DNA of 64,000 nucleotides from an uncultured Verrucomicrobia subdivision 3 bacterium (lineage in GTDB: Bacteria; Verrucomicrobiota; Verrucomicrobiia; Limisphaerales; UBA11358): positions 1 to 64,000 of the forward strand of contig CAIQKM010000109.1 of assembly GCA_903872345.1 (NCBI GenBank). Direction: 5' to 3'. The notes under the pieces are model-generated. The model searched no databases and was not told the DNA's origin. It saw only the letters and a list, made by a program, of their open reading frames with translations. Position numbers and translations under genes: made by a program. Positions 1-6,880 of this stretch are shown in pieces (positions within the stretch are counted from its first letter, which is position 1; each line of letters begins with the position of its first letter).

Positions 1-645
1 GGCGCTATGCACATTGCCATCGCGCAGCATGGACTGCTCCACATCGCCAAATTGATTGAAGCAAAACAACGGATGGTAGCAGGTGCAGCCGAAATGTCCG
101 TTGAACTCCGATCCTTCCTGCTCGCCATAGGTCTCGCTCACGGAACTGTCCATGTCCAAAATGAGTTCCCGCATCGGCTGGCGTTCCCGTAACCGGTCAA
201 TCCATTTGCCTGACATCTTCGTCAACGCCTTCAGGTTGCTCGGCTGGGTCAACACTTCGGTCTCGAACCGTCCCATCTGGCTGGTCGAAGCTGCCGTGTG
301 TTCCGTGGCTCGCCCACCAACTACTTGCCGCATGGTGGGATCCACAGCGAGCCGTTCGGCATCATTGGTGTCTTCGTAACCTGCCAGCCGACTGAAGATG
401 GACTGCCGCATCTGCGCCACCATCGAGTGTTGTGTGTTCTTACCCGTCCGCCCATCACTCAACAAGTTTTCACCCAGATCGGTCAGACCCAGCGCCGCGT
501 CCAGTTCCCGATAGGCCAGCAACCCGGCATCAGACGTGATCTTGGAACCGTGAAACTCCAGCTTCAAACGACTATCGAAAACCATCCGCAGACCCGGTTT
601 TTTACCTGCACCCGTTGGATTCGCCGTTTTTTGTTGGTTGGACAT
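1..645 (-). mobile_element. IS1380-type transposase, N-terminal 215 codons (runs off window)
   Basis: The frame is open from an ATG at 645 down to base 1, so the C-terminal half lies outside the window. The predicted protein begins [18 protein letters not shown] and contains [12 protein letters not shown] near residue 40 and [18 protein letters not shown] near residue 165. That last block is the first catalytic-Asp region of IS1380-family DDE transposases (the D of LDMD), followed by an [18 protein letters not shown] stretch also typical of the family. The transposase would cut and paste its own insertion sequence. The second Asp, the Glu and one terminal inverted repeat are out of view, so activity cannot be judged. 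The upstream end of the element should lie in 646-814, but I could not define an inverted repeat with only one end visible. It marks the edge of a mobile-DNA-rich stretch. Confidence 0.88.
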
Positions 646-814
646 AGATGAAAGCCTTTGTTTATGCGGCTTCAGTGTAAGTCAATAACATCAGCTTGTG
701 AAGCTTATTTGGGAAATATGGGTTAGTATGATTAACACAAAAACCATAGAAATAAAAATTCCCCAGTGCAGAGGAACCTTTGCCAAAGTGGTTTCTTGTC
801 GCTTTTCCATAGAT

Positions 815-1534
815 TTAGCCTATGCGCTTTTCAAGCATCGTCCCAACAATCCAGCAAAAAGCCGAAGGCAAAATCCAGAAAGTCAAAATCACCCATGAAA
901 AGTGCGGGAATGAAATAAGCGTTGATGCCAGAACAATTTCCAAGAAAATGATTTCAAAAGCATTTGCGTGTTCCCTTATATGCCGATAGGACTCCACGTA
1001 TTCTTTTATTTTATCATCGGGAACGCGCTTTTCTGTCAATTCTTTATAAAACTTTCTGTTTTCCTCTGGACTGAAAATAACGGTAATGATGAGAAATATT
1101 TGCCACAGCATAACGGCGCAAAAGGCGGTGAGTGATATGCCAAAAATGTAAGAATTACAGGAAAATATTTTCGGGATTTCACACGTAAAAAACTTTAAAA
1201 ATGTCCATGTTGCAATTGCGCTCAATATAAATGGCAGACCAATAACACAAAATAATTTCACTTTGTTATCTGATCCAACAACTCCTCGCGAACAGTGAAA
1301 AACAAGCCCCGGCGCACTGGCGATGTAACAAAACGCAAAACCTAAAGTTGCCAGAACTGTTGTTCCGCCAAATTCTGCGGCGCCTATTGAATTTTTTGGC
1401 AACAGGTTTTGGAAAAACGAACAGCCGATCATTTCACCGTGATTTGCAACAAGCCAAATCAAAGCTGCGCCAATAATTGTTCCCGCTCCGTAGCGCAGAA
1501 AATAGTAATTCCACTTGCCGACAAGTTCGCTCAT
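815..1534 (-). CDS. Multi-spanning membrane protein of unknown function
   Basis: I do not recognise a family. The 239-residue product has about six hydrophobic segments: roughly residues 12-30, 55-75, 92-112, 125-155, 195-212 and 215-232. A charged cytosolic-looking stretch (SPEENRKFYKELTEKRVPDDKIKEY, described here by position 155-185) separates the fourth and fifth segments. The start ATG at 1534 is the first available. Base composition is clearly more AT-rich than the core genes to the right, as for the neighbouring restriction-gene remnant, which fits acquisition by transfer. It lies between an insertion sequence and a truncated restriction gene and 46 bp beyond the end of the latter, in the same direction, so it may be cargo of the same element. 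No catalytic motif is visible. Confidence 0.6.
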   Translation of the reverse strand: MSELVGKWNYYFLRYGAGTIIGAALIWLVANHGEMIGCSFFQNLLPKNSIGAAEFGGTTVLATLGFAFCYIASAPGLVFHCSRGVVGSDNKVKLFCVIGLPFILSAIATWTFLKFFTCEIPKIFSCNSYIFGISLTAFCAVMLWQIFLIITVIFSPEENRKFYKELTEKRVPDDKIKEYVESYRHIREHANAFEIIFLEIVLASTLISFPHFSWVILTFWILPSAFCWIVGTMLEKRIG

Positions 1535-1579
1535 AAATTTACTACGTGGTTGTTTCTAAAATTTTAATCTGGTTGTCGC

Positions 1580-2320
1580 TCAAGAATTTTGCTGCGTCAT
1601 TCTTTGCTGAAATTCACCACTCCTGATGCGTCTTTCGATTTCGATTAAGATACTGTGTTTAAGTTGCGTCCAATTTAAATCAAATTCACGGCGATACCCG
1701 CCTTTGAATAAACCGCGTTGGATGGCTTTACCACGTTTCTTGGGCAGTGATTCGGCAAACTTGTCTAGGGAACCACCGGCAACCGCATCCCGCGAAATCA
1801 GGTGATAGATGAAAGCAAATTTTTCCCGGTCGGCATATTCCGAATAATGAAATTTTTGGATGCAATGATTCAGCGCGGCGTCAATATCCGGCTTGTAGCG
1901 GCAATCCAGAATCTGGAATTGTTCAAAGTCGGTCAGGATGGCAACCGGCGTTTGGGCATTCCACCCGTAGCGGATCGTCTGGAAATAATTTTGAGCGGTA
2001 GCAATGTCGCCAAATGGCTTTTTTGCTTCCACGAATAGCCGGACGTCCCGGAAATTCGGCGTTATGAAAAATGCGTAGTCTGCGCGGCGTTGCGATCCGT
2101 GCATGTTCACCCCGCGTTCAACCTTCACTTCCTGTTCAAACGGGCTTTTCTGCCAGTCGTGGTTGACGTCCCAGCCGAGGGCAATCAGGAATTTATCAAT
2201 AAAATCTTTTCGAACCTCAGATTCTTGGTAGCTGGGGGACAGGAAATGAGCCTTGTTTGCCTCAAAATCTTTGGCAAGTGCTTGAACCACCGAAAAGGCG
2301 TCATCAAATGTGGACGGCAT
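1580..2320 (-). CDS. Truncated restriction enzyme N-terminus (HSDR_N-type PD-(D/E)xK domain)
   Basis: The 246-residue product looks like the N-terminal nuclease domain found in type I HsdR and type IIG restriction-modification enzymes. The PD-(D/E)xK core is visible as RRADYAFF (Asp) around residue 80 and LFVEAKKPFGD (E-x-K) around residue 96, followed by YFQTIRYGWN and ILTDFEQFQILDCRY, strings typical of this domain. Full-length enzymes of this kind run to about 1000 residues with helicase or methyltransferase domains; here the frame stops after GEFQQRMTQQNS, so everything after the nuclease is missing. It could be a decayed remnant or a stand-alone nuclease fragment; without the methyltransferase the former is likelier. 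The first 23 codons are mirrored by a second remnant at 41879-41947, and the DNA just upstream of both ATGs is also similar. Confidence 0.72.
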   Translation of the reverse strand: MPSTFDDAFSVVQALAKDFEANKAHFLSPSYQESEVRKDFIDKFLIALGWDVNHDWQKSPFEQEVKVERGVNMHGSQRRADYAFFITPNFRDVRLFVEAKKPFGDIATAQNYFQTIRYGWNAQTPVAILTDFEQFQILDCRYKPDIDAALNHCIQKFHYSEYADREKFAFIYHLISRDAVAGGSLDKFAESLPKKRGKAIQRGLFKGGYRREFDLNWTQLKHSILIEIERRIRSGEFQQRMTQQNS

Positions 2321-2388
2321 GACTGGGAGCGTAACAAATCGGGCGAGCCGGGCGCAAGCGCAGCAATATCAACCTTATAAAAACCGCC

Positions 2389-2624
2389 GGGATACAACAC
2401 GGGATACAATGGCAAACACCCAAATTTGCAGTTTTACCGGGGATACAATGGCGGGATACAATCAAAAACACCCCGTAAACCCTATTGATTCGACATCAAT
2501 TCGCACATTTCAAACATGCGAAAAACGGGCTTTTTTGCCACTTTTTGGACTGGAAAATCTGCGAATTGAAACCGCCGTTTGGTTTTCTTTGGCTGGCGGC
2601 AAATTGTATCCCGCATTGTATCCC
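2389..2624. repeat. Clustered GGGATACAA repeats, four direct and two inverted (candidate integrase arm sites)
   Basis: GGGATACAA occurs at 2389-2397, 2401-2409, 2440-2448 and 2453-2461, and its complement TTGTATCCC at 2604-2612 and 2616-2624. Several copies extend to GCGGGATACAATG. Six copies of a nonamer in 236 bp cannot be chance. Copies arranged in pairs, in both orientations, 130-360 bp from a tRNA split at its anticodon loop, is how arm-type binding sites of tyrosine recombinases and their excisionases are arranged around an attachment core. No integrase gene is visible next to them in this window. The stretch 2321-2749 carries no convincing gene. Confidence 0.6.
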
Positions 2625-2749
2625 GCGTCGTTTTTTTGGAGCTAAAACGAGCTAAGGCCGGGACAGAGAGGAAACGGAAACGCTTTTATTATCAATGGTT
2701 TGCTAACGGGGGATCAAGCCGGAAAAAACGTGAAAAATGCGTTTTAAGG

Positions 2750-2786
2750 TTAAGAGTCAACTGCTCTACCATTGAGCTACCGAGGC
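2750..2786 (-). pseudogene. 5' half of tRNA-Lys(CUU), cut at the end of the anticodon loop
   Basis: Read on the minus strand from 2786, the sequence gives a 7-nt acceptor strand GCCTCGG, TA, D-stem GCTC, D-loop AATGGTA, D-stem GAGC, A, anticodon 5' strand GTTGA and loop CTCTTAA with anticodon CTT. The expected TCAAC partner strand, variable loop, T-arm and 3' acceptor strand are absent; the sequence continues CCTTAAAACGCATT instead. The break falls at the anticodon loop, a favoured crossover position for tyrosine recombinases. The fragment marks the junction between core chromosome (right) and an integrated element (left). It cannot make a functional tRNA by itself. Confidence 0.75.
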
Positions 2787-2900
2787 AAAAACCGGACGGA
2801 AAGAATATCAAAAATCCGGTGGGCTGCAAGTGGAGATTTTGCCTCAGTTGAAAAAAAGTTGGTTTAAGCCAGTCGGCCGCTCAGTCCAAGTTTCGACGCC

Positions 2901-2919
2901 TTGGACAGCAATTGTCCAA
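2901..2919. promoter_or_regulatory. Perfect 7-bp palindrome TTGGACA-N5-TGTCCAA
   Basis: The dyad lies 22 bp upstream of the ATG of the small ORF at 2942. Arm length, spacing and position suit a dimeric repressor operator. No regulator can be assigned from sequence. A partial related half-site (CAGTCCAAG) lies just upstream. Confidence 0.35.
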
Positions 2920-2941
2920 CTGCCCCGGCTAGGCTGCGGGC

Positions 2942-3157
2942 ATGAAATCAAATCAAACGGGTTCAAGTTCCAACGACAGTCGGGTGATCCAGCAATTCGG
3001 CAAGGCCTTGCTGGTGCAGCATCAAAACGGCCGGCATGAGCTGGTGGGCGGCAGTTTTTCCGATCTGATTGCCGCCGGCGAATGGGTGTCCCTGTTCGCC
3101 CATGACATTGTGTTCTCGGTTCCCGGGCGGCCGGCGCGGTCTACGTACGTTTCGTAA
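2942..3157 (+). CDS. Small conserved-looking protein, 71 aa, unknown function
   Basis: The ORF runs from ATG to stop with a clean start downstream of a palindrome and is followed by a strong inverted repeat. The product has a pattern I associate with small verrucomicrobial proteins: IQQFGKALLVQHQNGRHELVGG followed by SDLIAAGEWVSLFAHDIVF, a beta-rich then helical arrangement. No signal peptide, membrane segment or metal motif is seen. The last 13 residues (PGRPARSTYVS) look low-information, so a frameshifted C-terminus is possible. Family recognition is from memory of similar short proteins and is not certain. Confidence 0.55.
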   Translation: MKSNQTGSSSNDSRVIQQFGKALLVQHQNGRHELVGGSFSDLIAAGEWVSLFAHDIVFSVPGRPARSTYVS

Positions 3158-3233
3158 CACTGTGCCAACTGCCGAAGCGGGTGCCAATGCGGAGGAGCCC
3201 CCGCCATGGAGGGCATGAAAGTTTAGGGTTCAA

Positions 3234-3270
3234 GGCCGGGCCGACCTGGTGGCATGGATATGGCCCGGCC
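3234..3270 (+). terminator. Hairpin after the 71-aa ORF
   Basis: GGCCGGGCC at 3234-3242 pairs perfectly with GGCCCGGCC at 3262-3270 and is followed by ATTTTGCG. This can act as an intrinsic terminator, though the T run is short. It also argues that the long ORF to the right does not start at 3254, which lies inside the loop, but further downstream. Confidence 0.5.
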
Positions 3271-3334
3271 ATTTTGCGTTGGCAAAGTAAATTTCAACTT
3301 TCGCCGGGAGGGGCGATTCTGCCATCCTCCTGTC

Positions 3335-5926
3335 ATGCTAAAGGTTTCCCGGTGTGGGTGGAAGGCCGTGGGAGGTGGCAGGCATCCATTGGTTATGGTT
3401 GTGTTACTAGGCTGGCTGACTGGGTGGCCGGCTTTTGCCCAATCCCTTTCAATGCTGGTTAGTACCGGCGCACCGCCAGCTTGGGTCATCCCGCTGGCTT
3501 CCAACGCGGCAGACGGCAGTCTGGCGGAGTCGGCAGCCAGCGGTCAGATTTACCGTCTTTATGATGAGCAGGTGAATGTGGCGACGGCGGAGACGTACGA
3601 TCATGTGGAGGCGGAGATTATCAGTGAAAACGGAGTGCAACAGGGAGGGAACCTTGTTTTTTCTTTCGATCCATCCTACCAAACTCTGGAAATTCACCAA
3701 ATTGTCATCCACCGGGATGGCCAAACTTTTGACCGGCTGGATCCGGCCAAATTCAAAATGATCCAGCAGGAAACGGATTTGAACCGGCAAATCTATAATG
3801 GCACGGTTTCAGCGGTACTTTTTTTGGAGGATGTTCGGGTAGGAGACCGGATTGAATATTCGATTACCATCCGGGGGCAAAATCCTGCGTTCAAGAAACA
3901 TTATTCAAAGATCAGTCTCACCCGGTTTATGGTGCCGGTGAGCCAGTGGCATTTACGCTTGCTGTGGCCGTCGGGACGAACTCTGCATTATCAGTCCCGA
4001 GGGGCGGAGATTACCCCGGTGGTAGCAAACCACCCAGATTTCACGGAATATCTTTGGGATCAAAGCAATCTTCCGCCGGTGGACTATGAAGAGCAAACGC
4101 CATCGTGGTACCCGGTGTTTCCCTGGATTCAACTGTCGGATTTTGAAAACTGGCACGAGGTTTCAAGTTGGGCGGGGGAATTATTCCAGCCGGCTGGCAA
4201 ACTGTCTCCCGCCCTACAAGAGCGGGCATCCAGTCTGAAACTATCCAATCAGGACACCGATGGAATGATTCAGGCGGCATTGGATTTTGTACAAAAGGAT
4301 ATCCGGTATCTGGGGATTGAATGGGGCCCAAACTCATATCATCCGACGGATCCGGCGACAGTGCTGGCACGCCGGTTTGGCGATTGCAAGGACAAGGCAG
4401 TGTTGCTTTGCGCCCTGCTGCATGGCATGGATATCCAAGCGGTGCCGGTCCTGGTTTCCACGACCCTGCGGAAGTCGTTGTCACAAGTGCTGCCGGCACC
4501 GGATGTCTTCAACCATGCCATTGTTCATGTCCTGGGTTCCCGGGAATACTGGATCGATCCGACCAGCCAATATCAAAGCGGGCCGGTCATCTACCGGCAC
4601 CTCCCAGACTATTATTACGGGATGGAAATTCAGCCTGACGAAGCGGAGTTGACCCGGATTCCCCTACTGCTGGAAAGTAAACCGACGGCGATTACAACGG
4701 AACAGTTTCAACTTGGCGGGCAGCAGGAGCCCGCCCGGCTGAAAGTCTACAGCCTTTACTTAGGCGGTGACGCAGATTACCTGCGAACCATGCTGGCGGT
4801 GTCCGGTCAGGCGGCCCTGGCCAAGGATTATCTCAACGATTATGCGCAACGCTATCCGGGGGTGGCGGCGGATGGCATTTTAACCGTTCAGGATTCAACC
4901 AATGCTGACAAGCTGTTAATCATCCACAATTATGTCATATCCCATTTCTGGAAGCTCACGTCCGACCAGCAAAAATACACGGGTAGTTTTTATCCGCTGG
5001 CCATCCACTCTTGGATTATGCGTCCGCCGACCGCCTTGCGAAAAATGCCGCTGGAGTTGTCCTATCCGCGCGAGCGGGTGGTGCGCACACTCATAGATCT
5101 GCCTAGATTTTTCCGGCTTTCAAATTATACCAACACCATCTCCGGTCCGGAGTGTTCCTTGTCGGTCGAGCGGGTGCAGAACGGCACGAACGTCGCACTG
5201 ACGTATGTTTATCAATCGCTGTCCGATTATGTGCCAGTTTCCAAAATGGCGGCGCATCTGGACAGTCTAGACCGGATGGAAAATGAGTTGGGGTACCAGC
5301 TGACCTGGCAGAATCCGGCGATGGTCAGTAAGACTTCCAAATTGAACTGGCCGGTTATTGGCTTGACGTTGGTTTACGGATTGCTGCTGGCTGGCGTGGC
5401 GATTTGGCTGGTCCGGCGTCCGGTTGCCAGTATGCAGCCGGTGATATTGAACGAGGCGGATGCGGCACTAGCTGGTCTGGGCGGCTGGTTGGTTATTGTC
5501 GGCATAAAATTGGTCATGGGGGCATTAATAGTGTTGTCGACCATCTTAACGACCGGACGCGCGTTTTCCCTGCCCGTCTGGCAGACCATGACCACACTAG
5601 GAAGTCAATTTTACCAACCTTGGTGGGGGGTTCTCATCGTCTTTGAACTGTTGTGCCAAATGACAGCTCTGGCATTGTGTTTGACGGCCGGATATTTGTT
5701 CTTCAATAAAAGAAAGCTTTTTACGTCCGTCATGAAATTCTATTTGCTTTTCATTCTTGGCTTTATGGTGGTGGATCATGTTTTGGCGTCCACCCTGATT
5801 AAGAGCGGCAACTACACAGACTCCGCCAAAGCCAACGGCAAGTTATTCGGCAACTTGCTGGGTTGTATCATCTGGATTGCCTATTTGCGATCTTCCCGGC
5901 GGGTGAAGGCCACGTTTATCCGCTAA
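3335..5926 (+). CDS. Exported DUF3857/transglutaminase-like protein fused to a C-terminal DUF2569 membrane domain
   Basis: I take the ATG at 3335 because it gives a signal peptide: positive MLKVSRCGWKAVGG, then PLVMVVLLGWLTGWPAFA-Q. The next ~220 residues match the beta-rich DUF3857 domain (QTLEIHQIVIHRDGQTFDRL, GDRIEYSITIRGQNP). A transglutaminase-like cysteine-protease fold follows, with catalytic Cys in RRFGDCKDKAVLL (about residue 350), His in VFNHAIVHV and Asp in YWIDPTSQ. After a TM near residue 680, the last ~170 residues carry LGGWLVIVGIKLV, several TMs and a terminal AYLRSSRRVKATF, which is the DUF2569 signature. The catalytic part would face the periplasm, anchored by the C-terminus. 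Substrate is unknown; DUF3857 proteins are often linked to cell-envelope or peptide modification. The fusion with DUF2569 is unusual in my experience. Confidence 0.85.
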   Translation: MLKVSRCGWKAVGGGRHPLVMVVLLGWLTGWPAFAQSLSMLVSTGAPPAWVIPLASNAADGSLAESAASGQIYRLYDEQVNVATAETYDHVEAEIISENGVQQGGNLVFSFDPSYQTLEIHQIVIHRDGQTFDRLDPAKFKMIQQETDLNRQIYNGTVSAVLFLEDVRVGDRIEYSITIRGQNPAFKKHYSKISLTRFMVPVSQWHLRLLWPSGRTLHYQSRGAEITPVVANHPDFTEYLWDQSNLPPVDYEEQTPSWYPVFPWIQLSDFENWHEVSSWAGELFQPAGKLSPALQERASSLKLSNQDTDGMIQAALDFVQKDIRYLGIEWGPNSYHPTDPATVLARRFGDCKDKAVLLCALLHGMDIQAVPVLVSTTLRKSLSQVLPAPDVFNHAIVHVLGSREYWIDPTSQYQSGPVIYRHLPDYYYGMEIQPDEAELTRIPLLLESKPTAITTEQFQLGGQQEPARLKVYSLYLGGDADYLRTMLAVSGQAALAKDYLNDYAQRYPGVAADGILTVQDSTNADKLLIIHNYVISHFWKLTSDQQKYTGSFYPLAIHSWIMRPPTALRKMPLELSYPRERVVRTLIDLPRFFRLSNYTNTISGPECSLSVERVQNGTNVALTYVYQSLSDYVPVSKMAAHLDSLDRMENELGYQLTWQNPAMVSKTSKLNWPVIGLTLVYGLLLAGVAIWLVRRPVASMQPVILNEADAALAGLGGWLVIVGIKLVMGALIVLSTILTTGRAFSLPVWQTMTTLGSQFYQPWWGVLIVFELLCQMTALALCLTAGYLFFNKRKLFTSVMKFYLLFILGFMVVDHVLASTLIKSGNYTDSAKANGKLFGNLLGCIIWIAYLRSSRRVKATFIR

Positions 5927-5944
5927 ACCGCCGGCGGACTCCGC

Positions 5945-5985
5945 CGCCAGAACATTTGTTTGCAGAACAAGTTTGCATTCTGGCG
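5945..5985. terminator. Hairpin between the transglutaminase gene and the next ORF
   Basis: CGCCAGAA at 5945-5952 pairs with TTCTGGCG at 5978-5985, and a GC-rich CCGGCGGA/TCCGCCG dyad overlaps just upstream at about 5931-5946. No T tract follows, so a processing or stability role is as likely as termination. Confidence 0.35.
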
Positions 5986-6017
5986 TGGCTGGGAGAAAAT
6001 TCACGCCCCATTGATAT

Positions 6018-6725
6018 ATGAGTGAGAAAAAAAAGTCGGCGAAGTCGAAGTCCAAACGCAATGAAGCGGCCCTGCTGCTGGAATTGCTGAAGCGGGTGCT
6101 GCCCAAGGCCGCGCCGGATCCGGCCATGGCCGAGCGCATCTATTACGCGGTGGAAGAAGAATTGAAGGCCAGTTCCCGCGTGAATGCCTTTGAACAGTTT
6201 TGTCAGAGAGTGGAATTGCCCGATCTGGATGACAAGACCATCGCGGAAGTGCAGCAGCAATTGAATGCGGCGTTTGGCGATGGCGACGTGACGGTGATTC
6301 CTGACGAGGAAAAGAAGGCCATTGCCGTGGAAGTTTCCCTGCCGGACGGCACCCAGTTGAATACCAATATCCCCGTGCGCCCGCTGGGACCGGATGACGG
6401 CGGCGAACAGGACGTGGTCCTCAAATTCGTCTCTTTCCCCGTCAGTCTGCCGGGTGATCCCGAACTGATCTGGGCGCTCGCCAAGCGCGAGAACATGAAT
6501 CATGACGAAGCCGGCATTGCCCTGGCCAAGGTGCAGGAAGATTTTTGGGCCTCGAAACCCGGGCAGAAGCTGCTCAAGGATCGCGTGGACCGCACGTTCG
6601 CGGAATTTATCGCCCGCGTGCCCGCCGGCCTGCTGGGTGATGTCGGCTTGAAGCGGCATTACAAGCTGCCGGAAGCGCTGAAAGTGCTGCGCGCCGGTCA
6701 GGTTGGCCCCGTAAAAAAGAGCTGA
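6018..6725 (+). CDS. Conserved hypothetical soluble protein, 235 aa
   Basis: No family is recognised. The product opens with a lysine-rich tail (MSEKKKSAKSKSKRNE), then helical segments ALLLELLKRVLPKAAPDPAMAERIYYAVEEELKA (described by residues 17-50), a central acidic beta-like part (DGDVTVIPDEEKKAIAVEV, PDGTQLNTNIPVRPLGPDDG) and a helical C-terminus ending in LKVLRAGQVGPVKKS. No signal peptide, membrane segment or cysteine motif is seen. The start ATG at 6018 sits 91 bp after the preceding gene with hairpins between them, so it probably has its own transcript. The coding pattern is clear from third-position GC. It may be a DNA- or RNA-associated factor given the basic ends, but that is only a guess. 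Confidence 0.65.
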   Translation: MSEKKKSAKSKSKRNEAALLLELLKRVLPKAAPDPAMAERIYYAVEEELKASSRVNAFEQFCQRVELPDLDDKTIAEVQQQLNAAFGDGDVTVIPDEEKKAIAVEVSLPDGTQLNTNIPVRPLGPDDGGEQDVVLKFVSFPVSLPGDPELIWALAKRENMNHDEAGIALAKVQEDFWASKPGQKLLKDRVDRTFAEFIARVPAGLLGDVGLKRHYKLPEALKVLRAGQVGPVKKS

Positions 6726-6753
6726 ACCAGTCCATTCAAACCGTTTGCATGAT

Positions 6754-6779
6754 GGCCGCCGGGAATCTTCCCGGCGGCC
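6754..6779 (+). terminator. Perfect 11-bp hairpin downstream of the 235-aa ORF
   Basis: GGCCGCCGGGA at 6754-6764, a 4-nt loop and TCCCGGCGGCC at 6769-6779 form a very stable stem 29 bp after the stop codon. No poly-T follows, so it could be a Rho-independent-like stop or an RNA 3'-end stabiliser. Confidence 0.5.
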
Positions 6780-6880
6780 GACGTCAATCAGCCGCCCGCG
6801 TCAAACAATAATTCTTCTCCGCGGCAGTTTTTAATTTTTACACCCCGCCTCGGGTTGGGTATTTCAAGAGCCCATTTGCA

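Noticed and set aside
2389-2624. GGGATACAA repeats as a CRISPR array
   Set aside because: The repeats are only 9 bp, irregularly spaced, in both orientations, and no cas gene is present.
2750-2786. A functional tRNA gene
   Set aside because: The anticodon-stem partner, T-arm and acceptor 3' strand are all absent.
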